Assembly (NCBI RefSeq): GCF_002251635.1
Contig: NZ_NMOJ01000242.1
Coordinates: forward strand, 23,104-85,702
Direction of reading: 5' to 3'
Origin: Pseudomonas mandelii
GTDB taxonomy: Bacteria > Pseudomonadota > Gammaproteobacteria > Pseudomonadales > Pseudomonadaceae
DNA length: 62,599 nucleotides
The notes below the pieces were generated by a model. The model was given only the letters and a program-made list of their open reading frames with translations. It was not told the origin of the DNA and ran no database searches. Shown here in pieces: positions 23,509-32,503 of the stretch; the first letter of the stretch is position 1; each line of letters opens with the position of its first letter. A program made the translations under genes and the position numbers.

Positions 23509-24170
23509 GTAGTCGTCGTTTACGTATTGATGTGTTCTTCGATTTCATCTGCCCCTGGTGCCTGATCGGCAAACGCCAATTGGAGCATGCGCAAGTACAG
23601 TTTCGCAGTCGTCACCCGGATGTGCAGGTCACCACGGTGTGGCATGGCGTGCAGTTGCTGCCTCAGTTGCCGGTACAAGGGGAGCCCTTCGCCGATTTCT
23701 ACCGCAAACGCCTGGGCAATGCCGAGGCTATGACCATGCGCCAGGCCCAGGTACAGCAGGCTGCGGCGGCGGTTGGACTGACCATCGACTTCAGCCGCAT
23801 CGAGACAATGCCCAACACCGCAGACGCGCACCGTTTGTTCGAACGCGTCAGCGTACTGGGCAATGCTACTCAGCGTGAAATGTTGCTCGAACGGCTGTTC
23901 GCCGCTTATTTCCGCAAACGCGAAAACCTGGGGTGCCGCGAGACCTTGCTCGCCATTGCCCGCTCCTGCGGCGCTGATGCGCAGGTGGTGCTCGATTGCC
24001 TGAAGGGCGACGCCACGCCATTTGACGGCTTTCCCGGCGCGACCAGTGGGGTGCCGGGCTTTCAGTTCGACCGTCGCATGACGATGGTCGGTGCACAACC
24101 TGCTCAGGCGCTGCTCGGGGCCATGAACCAAGCCCTGAAAGAAAGTGATCACGAGCGGCAACCTGCATGA
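23505..24170 (+). CDS. DsbA-family oxidoreductase, FrnE/HCCA-isomerase type
   Basis: 221 residues from a GTG overlapping the transporter stop. The N-terminal strand runs into FICPWCLIGKRQLE (C16-P-W-C19), and the C-terminal TSGVPGFQFD carries the cis-Pro. This is the FrnE-like subgroup of the thioredoxin superfamily, with members that are cytoplasmic oxidoreductases, isomerases or glutathione-dependent enzymes. No signal peptide, so it is cytoplasmic. In the operon it may act on an organic intermediate. Confidence 0.75.
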   Translation: MSSRRLRIDVFFDFICPWCLIGKRQLEHAQVQFRSRHPDVQVTTVWHGVQLLPQLPVQGEPFADFYRKRLGNAEAMTMRQAQVQQAAAAVGLTIDFSRIETMPNTADAHRLFERVSVLGNATQREMLLERLFAAYFRKRENLGCRETLLAIARSCGADAQVVLDCLKGDATPFDGFPGATSGVPGFQFDRRMTMVGAQPAQALLGAMNQALKESDHERQPA

Positions 24171-24493
24171 ACCGACGTATCCCCGTGCCTGCCGGAAAGC
24201 TCCCGCAGGCGGGCGGTCGTGCACTGTTCGAATTCGATGACAAAAGCCTGGCGTTATTCAACGTCGAAGGTGACGTGTTCGCCGTCGACGACAGTTGCCC
24301 CCATCAAGGCGCCTCGCTGTGTGGCGGGCGCCTTGAGGGGTGGGTGATTCAGTGCTGCGCCCATGGCCTGCGCTTCGATTTGCGCAGCGGTTACTTGCTT
24401 AATTCCACCGCAGTCAAAGTCGCCAACTACCCGGTTGAGATCATCGACGGCCAGGCTTTCATCGTTATCGTTCCCGAGGAGGCCGCGCCATGA
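24167..24493 (+). CDS. Rieske [2Fe-2S] ferredoxin
   Basis: 108 residues starting with a four-base overlap to the upstream gene. Cluster ligands are complete: CPHQGASL (C44, H46) and CCAHGLRFD (C63, H66). It is a small soluble Rieske protein of the kind that feeds electrons to oxygenases or nitrite reductase-type enzymes. No Rieske oxygenase alpha subunit or ferredoxin reductase is encoded nearby, so its partner lies elsewhere or is one of the operon's enzymes. Confidence 0.85.
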   Translation: MNRRIPVPAGKLPQAGGRALFEFDDKSLALFNVEGDVFAVDDSCPHQGASLCGGRLEGWVIQCCAHGLRFDLRSGYLLNSTAVKVANYPVEIIDGQAFIVIVPEEAAP

Positions 24494-25500
24494 GCGCCAT
24501 TGCTCTCACCCGTATCCACAGCCGAACGCGCGAACTGGCGCCGGGCTTTATCGTCAGTCTGATCGTTGCAGCGGCTGCGTCCTTTTTGTCCGAGCACTAC
24601 GGCGCGCCGGTGATGCTGTTCGCTTTGTTGCTGGGCATGGCGCTGAACTTCCTGGCCGGTGACGGTGTTTGCAAGCCGGGCATCGAGTTCACCGCACGCA
24701 CCGTGTTGCGCATTGGTGTGGCGCTGCTGGGCATGCGCATCACCCTCGAACAGATGGCAGCGCTGGGCTGGAAGCCTGTGGCGCTGGTGGTGATTCTGGT
24801 GGTAGTGACCATCGGCGTTTCAGTGATCGCAGCCAAGGCGCTGGGCTTTCAGCGTTTGTTTGGCATGCTCACCGGCGGCGCCACTGCAATTTGTGGGGCA
24901 TCGGCCGCGTTGGCGCTGGCGGCGGCATTGCCCAATCATCCGCAGAAAGAACGCGCGACGTTATTCACGGTGATCGGGGTGTCGGCGCTGTCGACCCTGG
25001 CGATGATCGTGTATCCGATGATTGCCAACTGGCTGTCGTTGTCGCCACAAGTGGCGGGCGTGTTTCTGGGGGCGACCATTCACGATGTCGCCCAGGTCGT
25101 CGGTGCCGGTTACAGCATGTCGACCGAGACCGGCGATACGGCCACGGTGGTCAAGTTGATGCGGGTTGCCATGTTGCTGCCGGTGATCGTGTGTGCCGCC
25201 ATGATCACCCGCATGCAGGGCGCCGACCCGACCGGCAAACGACCTCCGCTGCTACCTTGGTTCGCCGTCGGGTTTCTGATGTTGGCCTGTATCAACAGCA
25301 CCGGCTGGGTGGCCCCGGTGGTGCAAGGGTCGGTCAACGAGTTGTCGCGCTGGTGCCTGGTGGTTTCCATCAGCGCCCTGGGTATGAAAACCCAACTCAA
25401 GGAGCTGGCGGCGGTGGGCATCAAGCCGATTTTGTTGATGGTGGGGGAGACGGTGTTCCTCGTCGTGCTGGTGCTGTTGTTGCTGCGCTGGGGAATGTAG
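24490..25500 (+). CDS. YeiH/UPF0324 membrane protein, putative sulfite/sulfate exporter
   Basis: 336 residues with about ten membrane segments. Family motifs include KPGIEFTARTVLRIGVALLG, GGATAICGASAALA and GATIHDVAQVVGAG. Members include TauZ-like proteins of taurine utilisation and are thought to export sulfite or sulfate; E. coli YeiH itself is uncharacterised. Last gene of the operon, with an ATGA overlap to the Rieske gene. A sulfur exporter in an operon with a TauD-like enzyme supports a sulfonate substrate. Confidence 0.8.
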   Translation: MSAIALTRIHSRTRELAPGFIVSLIVAAAASFLSEHYGAPVMLFALLLGMALNFLAGDGVCKPGIEFTARTVLRIGVALLGMRITLEQMAALGWKPVALVVILVVVTIGVSVIAAKALGFQRLFGMLTGGATAICGASAALALAAALPNHPQKERATLFTVIGVSALSTLAMIVYPMIANWLSLSPQVAGVFLGATIHDVAQVVGAGYSMSTETGDTATVVKLMRVAMLLPVIVCAAMITRMQGADPTGKRPPLLPWFAVGFLMLACINSTGWVAPVVQGSVNELSRWCLVVSISALGMKTQLKELAAVGIKPILLMVGETVFLVVLVLLLLRWGM

Positions 25501-25511
25501 GTACACAAACT

Positions 25512-25641
25512 TGTGGCGAGGGAGCTTGCTCCCGCTGGGGAGCGAAGCGCCCCACAAAGACCACCGCGCTTTTTCAGAAACTACTCGGCGTCTTTTTTGG
25601 GGCCGCTGCGCACCCCAGCGGGAGCAAGCTCCCTCGCCACA
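25512..25641. repeat. REPIN-like element
   Basis: Two 29-base arms, 25512-25540 and 25613-25641, are perfect inverted repeats beginning TGTGGCGAGGGAGCTTGCTC on the left. This is the common extragenic REP doublet of the P. fluorescens group. It lies between the end of the operon and its terminator. Confidence 0.85.
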
Positions 25642-25678
25642 GGACTCCTCGGCCGGTGTCACAGACACCGGTTCTTTT

Positions 25679-25714
25679 GCGGCGACTGTACCAGCAGTCG
25701 CCGCTTTTTTTTTT
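25679..25714 (+). terminator. strong rho-independent terminator
   Basis: GCGGCGACTG-taccag-CAGTCGCCGC is followed by ten T. A second small hairpin CCGGTGTC-aca-GACACCGG (about 25653-25670) precedes it. It ends the YeiH operon before the convergent regulator gene. Confidence 0.9.
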
Positions 25715-25742
25715 GCAAAACGCCGGGTCTGTTGCGTTCGGT

Positions 25743-26795
25743 TCAGGGTTCGCTGGAGCCGGGCCGGGTGGTCAGCTCCGGCGGTGCTTTGACGGTGTGC
25801 TTTTGCGCACTGCGCCATGCCGCGGGCGGCATGCCGAACTGGGTGATGAACCAGCGTGTAAAGGAACTCGCCATGGAGTAGCCGAGCATGTCGGCAATGC
25901 GCCCCAACGAGTAATTCGGGTTTTCCAGGTAGCGCAACACCAGGTCGCGGCGCACGTCGTTGATCAGGTCGTTGAAGGCGCAGCCGTCGTCTTTGAGGCG
26001 GCGCTGCAGGGTCCGAACGTTCATGCCCTGGGTCTGGGCGATCTGCTCGATGGTGGCGCGCCCCATCGGCAACAACAGGTAGATGGCTTTGCGCACCTCG
26101 AACAGCATCGAAGGGCCTTCGTGGCTGAGCAGCGAGTCAAGGTAACTCTGGGCGTAGCGCGCCATGGCCGGGTCGGCATGGGGGTTGGTCATGTCGAGGC
26201 TGGCATTGGGGCAGACGATGCCATTGAACTCGCTGCCGAACTCCAGTTTGCAGCCGAACAGGCGGCGATGCAGTTGCAGGTTGTCGGGAGGCTGGTGCGT
26301 GAAGTTGACGCTGTAGGGATGCCAGTGTGCGCCGAGCAGGGCGGCGCACAGGCGGAACATCACCCCGATGGCCAGTTCATTGGCTTGTCGGCAGGGCATC
26401 GGCGATTCGGTGACCACCTCTTCGCGAATGATCACCATCTTGCCTGCCTCCTCGATGAAGAGGGCCAGCGAATCGTTCATCAGATGACGGTAGTGCACCA
26501 ACACTTGCAACGCATCACGCAGCGTTCGCTGATGAGAGAGCAACAGGCTGACCACACCGAAGTCCGAGAGCTGGCGCGACTCGGCCATGCTCAAGCCGAA
26601 GCTCTGGCAGCCGCTGGCGGCGGCTGAATCCTCCAGCAACCGCACGGCGGCGTCGATGGGGATGCGATGTTCAGGAGCTTGCAATATGGCTTTACTCAAA
26701 CCGACGCCGGCCAGTACGTCTCGGGGGTTGAACCCCAGGTACTGGGTGACCTCCAGGTAGTTGGTCAAGACGGCGGCGCGAACAAGCTTGGGCAT
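25743..26795 (-). CDS. AraC-family regulator with arabinose-binding-type N-terminal domain
   Basis: 350 residues from ATG 26793-26795 (AGGAAAG upstream; a TTG 11 codons earlier is less likely). The N-terminal ligand domain resembles the OruR/ArgR-like Pseudomonas group (VLTNYLEVTQYLGFNPRDVL...). The C-terminal double helix-turn-helix is clear: GMNVRTLQRRLKDDGCAFND and MLGYSMASSFTRWFITQFG. Divergent from the operon starting at 27151 and close to the end of the 19-25.5 kb operon. It is the best candidate to bind the paired TGAAAAGC sites before both operons and activate them with a pathway compound. Confidence 0.85.
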   Translation of the reverse strand: MPKLVRAAVLTNYLEVTQYLGFNPRDVLAGVGLSKAILQAPEHRIPIDAAVRLLEDSAAASGCQSFGLSMAESRQLSDFGVVSLLLSHQRTLRDALQVLVHYRHLMNDSLALFIEEAGKMVIIREEVVTESPMPCRQANELAIGVMFRLCAALLGAHWHPYSVNFTHQPPDNLQLHRRLFGCKLEFGSEFNGIVCPNASLDMTNPHADPAMARYAQSYLDSLLSHEGPSMLFEVRKAIYLLLPMGRATIEQIAQTQGMNVRTLQRRLKDDGCAFNDLINDVRRDLVLRYLENPNYSLGRIADMLGYSMASSFTRWFITQFGMPPAAWRSAQKHTVKAPPELTTRPGSSEP

Positions 26796-27019
26796 GCGAA
26801 GGTCTTTCCTGGGCCGGTTGCGATTCAAATGAGCGTGGCGACTATATCCAGCACTTCAGCAATTGAACAGTTGTGACAACGTCGAGGGCGCTCGCCCGGT
26901 GCTGGCCGGAATCACATCGTTGCAGTGTAAAAATCGACACGCACCCATTGATTACAGTGAGCTGGAGAGAAGCTGCGGGGATATTCGACCAATGGTCGCT
27001 GCGCGACAACACGCGGAAT

Positions 27020-27060
27020 TTTGTCATGAAAAGAAAAGTGCCTGACGTCCAATGAAAAGC
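27020..27060 (+). promoter_or_regulatory. shared regulator site B with 21-bp phased half-sites
   Basis: AGAAAAGT at 27032-27039 and TGAAAAGC at 27053-27060, 21 bp apart, with TTGTCATGAAA in front as in site A. Outside the half-sites, ...TG-CGTC...A also matches. TTTAAT at 27078 could be the -10. It lies in the divergent promoter region between the AraC gene and the 27151 operon. Confidence 0.55.
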
Positions 27061-27150
27061 GCCTCGGTCGGGCGCTCTTTAATGTCACTCCTACAAAAAG
27101 CCCCTGGCCAATAGAGCCAGTCGAGTCATCGAGAAAGCGAAGGTGTTGAC

Positions 27151-27717
27151 GTGGACAAACTGCAAACTGCCGCAACCGTTGTGATCGTACCGGGTCTGCG
27201 TGAGCACGTTGCCGAGCATTGGCAAACGTTGCTTGAATCCAGGCTGTGCAAGGTGCGCAGTGTGCCGCCGCTTGAAACCGACAAGCTTGATTGCAGCAAG
27301 CGGGTCGAAGCCATTCAGCACACACTTGCGCAGATCGACGGGCCGGTGATTCTGGTCGCTCACAGCGCCGGCGTGCTGATGGTTGCGCACTGGGCTGCGC
27401 GTCACAGTCGTCCGATCAAGGGCGCGCTGCTGGCCGCTCCGCCGGACCTTGATGCCCAATGGCCGCAGGGCTACCCCTGCGCTGAAACCCTGCGTACCCA
27501 GGGTTGGGACCCTCTACCCAAAGGCCGGTTGCCGTTCCGCAGTCTGCTGGCCGCCAGTACCAACGACCACCTCGCCAGTCTGGACGCCGCCACGCGCATG
27601 GCCGAAGGCTGGGGCAGCGAGCTGCTCAATCTCGGCGAAGTCGGTCATCTCAATCCTGCCGCCGGGTATGGGCGCTGGCCACAAGCCGAAGCTCTCATCC
27701 TCGAACTGGACCGCTGA
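27151..27717 (+). CDS. RBBP9/YdeN-family serine hydrolase
   Basis: 188 residues from a GTG. The nucleophile elbow LVAHSAGVLMVAHW and the late Asp/His elements (TNDHLASL, VGHLNPAAG) fit the small alpha/beta hydrolases of the RBBP9/YdeN family. They hydrolyse small esters or peptides. It is first behind regulator site B, about 125 bp before the DUF1302 gene, so it is probably cotranscribed and may cleave an ester-type substrate or CoA thioester. Confidence 0.75.
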   Translation: MDKLQTAATVVIVPGLREHVAEHWQTLLESRLCKVRSVPPLETDKLDCSKRVEAIQHTLAQIDGPVILVAHSAGVLMVAHWAARHSRPIKGALLAAPPDLDAQWPQGYPCAETLRTQGWDPLPKGRLPFRSLLAASTNDHLASLDAATRMAEGWGSELLNLGEVGHLNPAAGYGRWPQAEALILELDR

Positions 27718-27844
27718 TTCAGGCGCCGGTTGGCCCGCGCCATCCGGCATTTGCCCTCACTCCTGAAAACGTAAACCCCTGGAACAAGGGGTTGCGCGAG
27801 GGCGGCTGCGCTTAAAACAAATACAAAAAGGCGGAGACAACGCA

Positions 27845-29848
27845 ATGCACAACAATAAGAGTCACGGGTTCGCACCCTCGCGTTACACCTTGTTGGCCTC
27901 GGCCATTCTGGCCGCAGGCGTGCCGGTCGCGCAGGCGATCGAGCTCGACACCGGGAACCCGGACTGGACCGTGCGTTTTGATAACACTGTGAAGTACAAC
28001 TACGGCGTACGCACCGAAAGCGCCGACAAGCGCATGCTGGCAACGCCGAACAACAACGACGGCGACTACAACTTCCGCAAGGCCGGGACCAACATCACCC
28101 ACCGTGTCGACCTGTTGACCGAGATGGATGTGGTCTACCAGAACCACATGGGTTTCCGTGTGAGCGCTGCCAGTTGGTACGACAAGGCCTACGAGAACAC
28201 CGGTTCCAATTCCAATCCGTTCGTCAACGGCAACGACGCAAGGTCGGGGCTGGTCGCCAACGACCCACGTCTGGCCGCGGTCACCCGTGACAACGTCGGC
28301 AATGGCAGCCCGCACCTGAGCAACTACGCCCAGCGTTATTACACCGGTCCTTCCGGCGAAATCCTCGACGCCTTCGTGTTCTACAGCACCGAAGTGGGCG
28401 AGGAGTCGCTGTTAAGCGTCAAGGCCGGTCAGCATAACGTGTTCTGGGGCGAGACTATTCTCAACCCGGTGCACTCGAACAGTTACGGCCAATCGGGCCT
28501 GGACCTGGCCAAACTGGCTGCCTCGCCCGGTACCGAAGCCAAGGAACTGTTCGTTCCGCGTAACCAGTTGTCGATGTCGTTCACCGTCAATCCCGAGTTG
28601 ACCGTAGGCGCTCAGTATTTCCTGGATTGGGACGCCGCGCGCCTGCCGGAAGCCGGAACTTATTACGGCGGTTCCGACCTGGTCGGTTTCGGTGCGCAAT
28701 CCTTCCTGCTGGGCAACACCAATGGCGTGGTGCCGGGCAGTCCGCTGGGGTGTGGTCTGGCACCCTGCAACGGTTTGACCAATGTGCGTCGCGGTCACGA
28801 CCTGACGCCGGACAAGCGCGGAGACTGGGGGATTATGGCCAAGTGGTCGCCAGCCTGGCTGGACGGGACCCTCGGCGTTTACTACCGCGAAACCTCGGAA
28901 ATCCTGCCGCAAGCCTGGCTGGATGCCAGAGGCCTGAGTTCGGCCAATCCCAACGGTACCCGGCCGGCAGGGCAAGTGCCTGCGGTGGTCAACACCCTCA
29001 ACTCGCTGAGCACCGCCACCTATCAAATGGCCTATGCCGACAACATCAAGATCGTTGGCCTGAGCCTGTCCAAGGACGTGGGCGGGATCAGCGTCGGTTC
29101 GGACCTGAACATTCGTCACAATATGCCGTTGGCCAGTATTCCGGCGGTTGTCAGCACTAACAGTCCGCTGGGCCTGGGCGCAGGTCTTGGCCTGTTGCCT
29201 GCGCGCACGGCTGCCACCGGCGTGGTTTATGACACCCCGCAGAAGGGCGACAGCATGGCCGCCACCGGCGACACCTTGCACTGGACGCTCAACGGCCTGA
29301 TGACCATTGCTAAAACGCCTGTGTTCGATTCGGCCACTCTGCTGGGCGAGCTGTATTACAGCAACCTGCTCAAGCTCGATAGCAACAACGAGGCGCTCTA
29401 CAAGGGCAAGGACACCTATCGCGGCATCGACCAGCCGACCCGGGACAACTGGGGCATCGCGGTCAACTTCACCCCGACCTGGTACCAGGTGTTTCCCGGA
29501 GTCGACCTCAACGCACCGATGTCCATCAACGTCGGTCTCGATGGTGTTTCACCGGTCTCCGGTGGCGGCGCCAAAGACACCGGTAACTACGCCATCGGCC
29601 TCGGGGCCGTTGTGTACAACAAATACTTTGTCGACCTGAAGTACGTGGACTCATTCGGCAAGGCCGACAAGTGCAACGTCAGCGGCGTGAGTACCGGCCC
29701 GACCGGAGGCGACGGCGCTGCGCCGAATGCCTTTAGCGGTAACGAAAACTACGCCTGTTACGCCGGTGGCTACTCCGCCTTCTCCGGTGGCGGGGCCACG
29801 ACTGAGGACCGTGGAGCCGTTTACCTGACGATGAAAACCACTTTTTGA
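27845..29848 (+). CDS. DUF1302 outer-membrane-type protein
   Basis: 667 residues with a signal peptide (SRYTLLASAILAAGVPVAQA) and a beta-rich sequence ending in an aromatic residue (YLTMKTTF), as in outer membrane barrels. DUF1302 proteins pair with DUF1329 proteins in clusters for uptake or export of hydrophobic compounds, including steroids, terpenoids or esters in various Pseudomonas and Burkholderiales. The substrate is unknown. It is followed by DUF1329 after 41 bp. Confidence 0.88.
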   Translation: MHNNKSHGFAPSRYTLLASAILAAGVPVAQAIELDTGNPDWTVRFDNTVKYNYGVRTESADKRMLATPNNNDGDYNFRKAGTNITHRVDLLTEMDVVYQNHMGFRVSAASWYDKAYENTGSNSNPFVNGNDARSGLVANDPRLAAVTRDNVGNGSPHLSNYAQRYYTGPSGEILDAFVFYSTEVGEESLLSVKAGQHNVFWGETILNPVHSNSYGQSGLDLAKLAASPGTEAKELFVPRNQLSMSFTVNPELTVGAQYFLDWDAARLPEAGTYYGGSDLVGFGAQSFLLGNTNGVVPGSPLGCGLAPCNGLTNVRRGHDLTPDKRGDWGIMAKWSPAWLDGTLGVYYRETSEILPQAWLDARGLSSANPNGTRPAGQVPAVVNTLNSLSTATYQMAYADNIKIVGLSLSKDVGGISVGSDLNIRHNMPLASIPAVVSTNSPLGLGAGLGLLPARTAATGVVYDTPQKGDSMAATGDTLHWTLNGLMTIAKTPVFDSATLLGELYYSNLLKLDSNNEALYKGKDTYRGIDQPTRDNWGIAVNFTPTWYQVFPGVDLNAPMSINVGLDGVSPVSGGGAKDTGNYAIGLGAVVYNKYFVDLKYVDSFGKADKCNVSGVSTGPTGGDGAAPNAFSGNENYACYAGGYSAFSGGGATTEDRGAVYLTMKTTF

Positions 29849-29889
29849 TTCACCACTGATTTGCTCAATGCAAGCAGGAGAATAACAAG

Positions 29890-31248
29890 ATGACATTCGC
29901 AAAAACCGTGTTGGCCGCTTCGCTGGCCATGGTCCTTGCCGCCCAGGCACAGGCCGCTGTTTCAACTCAGGACGCTGCCCGGTTGGGCACCAGCCTGACC
30001 TTGGTGGGCGCTGAAAAAGCCGGGAACGCTGATGGTTCCATCCCCGCCTACAACGGTGGCCTGACCACGCCGCCGGCCAGTTTCAAATCCGGTGACAGCA
30101 TGCGTCCGGATCCGTTTGCCAGTGAAAAACCGTTGCTGCAGATCGACGGCAAAAACGTCGAGCAGTACAAGGGCATGCTCAGCGCTACCACCGTTGAACT
30201 GGCCAAGCGTTTCCCGACTTTCCGCGTCGATGTGTTCCCGACCCACCGCACCGTTTCACTGCCCCAGGCCATTCTGGATAACGGCGTGAAAAATGCCAGC
30301 GGCGCCAAATCCCTCGAAAACGGGCTGGCCATCGACAACGTACTGCCGGGCGTGCCGTTCCCGATCCCGCAGTCGGGCAACGAAGCGATGTGGAACTTCC
30401 TGCTGCGATATCAGGGCGTGAGCATCAGCTCCAAGTACGACTCCTGGAACGTCGATTCCGCTGGGGTGCCAAGCCTGGCGACCACTGGGCAGGCGTTCAT
30501 TTCCTACCCGATCTACGAAAACCTCGCGCAGCCGATCAGCAGCGCCGACGTGTATTACCAGATGAAGTTGTCCTACACCGGCCCTGCGCGCCGGGCCGGC
30601 GAAGCGGTGATGCTCAAGGACGCCGCCAACCCGTTGCAACAACCGCGCCGTGCCTGGCAGTACCTGCCGGGCCAGCGTCGGGTCAAGCTGGCACCGAACC
30701 TGGCCTACGACACGCCTAACCCTGGCACCGCTGGCGCGGGCACTTACGACGATGTCTTCGTGTTCAACGGTGCGCTGGATCGCTACGACTGGAAGCTGGT
30801 GGGCAAGCAGGAAATGATCGTGCCCTACAACACTTACAAGCTGACCTACGCCCAGGATCCCAAATCGCTGACCACGGCCAATCACCTGGCACCCGACTAC
30901 GTGCGTTGGGAAAAACACCGCGTCTGGGTGGTGGAAGGCAACCTCAAGTCCGGCGCCCGACACATCTATCAGAAGCGTCGCTTCTACCTCGATGAAGACA
31001 GCTGGACCGCGCTGGCCTCTGATCAATACGACGCACGTGGTCAGTTGTACCGTGGCTCCTTCGCGTTCCTCAGCCAGAGCTACGACAAGCAGATCCCGGA
31101 TTCCACGCCCTTCATGATCTACGACCTGGTGGGTGGTTCCTACAACATCAACGGTGTGGTCGGGCCTTATGGCGGCATCAAGTACACCGATCCGCTTTCC
31201 AAGGCGCAATGGTCGTCGGAGTCTCTGGCAGGTAGCGGGATTCGTTAA
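29890..31248 (+). CDS. DUF1329 periplasmic/outer membrane lipoprotein-fold protein
   Basis: 452 residues, signal peptide (MTFAKTVLAASLAMVLAAQAQA) and a LolB-like beta fold with the typical RRAWQYLPGQRRVKLAPNLAY segment. DUF1329 members are structurally related to LolA/LolB lipid carriers and probably shuttle hydrophobic molecules across the periplasm. It is cotranscribed with DUF1302 and the RND protein, forming a transport unit. Confidence 0.88.
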   Translation: MTFAKTVLAASLAMVLAAQAQAAVSTQDAARLGTSLTLVGAEKAGNADGSIPAYNGGLTTPPASFKSGDSMRPDPFASEKPLLQIDGKNVEQYKGMLSATTVELAKRFPTFRVDVFPTHRTVSLPQAILDNGVKNASGAKSLENGLAIDNVLPGVPFPIPQSGNEAMWNFLLRYQGVSISSKYDSWNVDSAGVPSLATTGQAFISYPIYENLAQPISSADVYYQMKLSYTGPARRAGEAVMLKDAANPLQQPRRAWQYLPGQRRVKLAPNLAYDTPNPGTAGAGTYDDVFVFNGALDRYDWKLVGKQEMIVPYNTYKLTYAQDPKSLTTANHLAPDYVRWEKHRVWVVEGNLKSGARHIYQKRRFYLDEDSWTALASDQYDARGQLYRGSFAFLSQSYDKQIPDSTPFMIYDLVGGSYNINGVVGPYGGIKYTDPLSKAQWSSESLAGSGIR

Positions 31249-31398
31249 GCAAACCGTGACAAAGCGTCCATTCGGTCCGCTGCCTGCAAGGCAGGGGATC
31301 GCGCAACGGTCGGCGCATACCGACCGTTTCGGGCGCCAGGTTGGAACGTCAGGCACACGGACGTGTGTCCCGGCGCAGTTTTCCGAAGAGGACGCGGT

Positions 31399-32472
31399 AT
31401 GTGTTCGTACAAAAGTTACCTGCGGCTGGCGCTCGGCGCTCTGCTTGCAGTGTTGCAGGGCCTGAGCCAGGCGTCCGCTTATGTCGACGTGCTGGATCTG
31501 CCGGCCAGGGTCAGCGCCTTGGCCGTCAACAGCCCGTTATCCGACATGGCCCGCGCCGGCGACCGCTTGGTCGCCGTCGGGCAGCGTGGCCACATTCTGT
31601 ATTCCGATGATGCCGGCCAGCACTGGCAGCAGGCCGCTGTGCCAGTCAGTGCCGACCTCAATGCCGTGAGTTTTCCTTCCGCCACTCAGGGCTGGGCGGT
31701 GGGCGGCGACGGCGTGGTGTTGCACAGCAATGACGCGGGTGCAACCTGGAGCAAGCAACTCGACGGCCGCGAGATCGGTGCCTTGCTGGTCAAGCATTAC
31801 CAGGCGTTGGCCCGTGCCGAACCTGGCAATGAACAATGGCCGCTGCGGGTCGCCGAAGGTCAGCGGCTGGAGGCGCAGGGTGCCGACAAACCCTTGCTCG
31901 ATGTCTGGTTCGCCAACGACCGCCTCGGCTATGTGGTCGGGGTGTTCAACCTGATCCTGCGCACCGAGGATGGCGGTCAGAGCTGGACGCCGTTTCAGGA
32001 TCGCACCGACAACCCGCAGGGCTTTCACCTCAACGCCATCGCCGCCACCGGCGATGCGCTTTACATCGTCGGCGAGCAGGGCTTGTTGCTGAAGTGGGAT
32101 GACGCCCAGCAGCGATTCGCCGCCCTGCAAACACCTTATCAGGGCAGCTTTTTCGGCGTCGTCGGCAAACCCGGCGAAGTGCTCGTCTACGGCTTGCGCG
32201 GCAATGTGCTGCGCAGCACCGATGCAGGCCTCAGTTGGACCTCGCTGGACACTGGCCTGCACGTCAGCATCACCGCCGGCCTCGTCGATGCCCATGGTGA
32301 TTACCGCTTGTTTACCCAGGGCGGGCAGATGCTGGCGAGCCAGGGCACCGGTGCGCAACAGCGCTGGGTGCAGCAAGCCCAGCCGGTGCCAGTGACGGGC
32401 GTCACGCGCGCCGTCAACGATGCGCTGGTGGTGGTCGGCAGCCGTGGTGCGCGGACGCTGTCCGTTGAATAA
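31399..32472 (+). CDS. YCF48/BNR-like periplasmic beta-propeller protein
   Basis: 357 residues from ATG 31399 (GAGGA upstream). Signal peptide (YLRLALGALLAVLQGLSQASA) then repeated DDAGQHWQQAA, NDAGATWSKQ, EDGGQSWTPF, TDAGLSWTSL blades, the Asp-box/YCF48 pattern. Plant and cyanobacterial YCF48 assists photosystem assembly; in proteobacteria the family accompanies RND and DUF1302/1329 genes and likely helps assemble or supports the transporter. Gap to the RND gene is 31 bp. Confidence 0.85.
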   Translation: MCSYKSYLRLALGALLAVLQGLSQASAYVDVLDLPARVSALAVNSPLSDMARAGDRLVAVGQRGHILYSDDAGQHWQQAAVPVSADLNAVSFPSATQGWAVGGDGVVLHSNDAGATWSKQLDGREIGALLVKHYQALARAEPGNEQWPLRVAEGQRLEAQGADKPLLDVWFANDRLGYVVGVFNLILRTEDGGQSWTPFQDRTDNPQGFHLNAIAATGDALYIVGEQGLLLKWDDAQQRFAALQTPYQGSFFGVVGKPGEVLVYGLRGNVLRSTDAGLSWTSLDTGLHVSITAGLVDAHGDYRLFTQGGQMLASQGTGAQQRWVQQAQPVPVTGVTRAVNDALVVVGSRGARTLSVE

Positions 32473-32503
32473 GTCCTCGAACCCTTAAAGCGAGAACCCA
32501 GAC

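Noticed and set aside
24669-26627. A 652-codon plus-strand frame
   Set aside because: It runs antisense over the AraC gene and in another frame through YeiH, crossing the REPIN and terminator; composition is arginine/glycine-rich shadow sequence.
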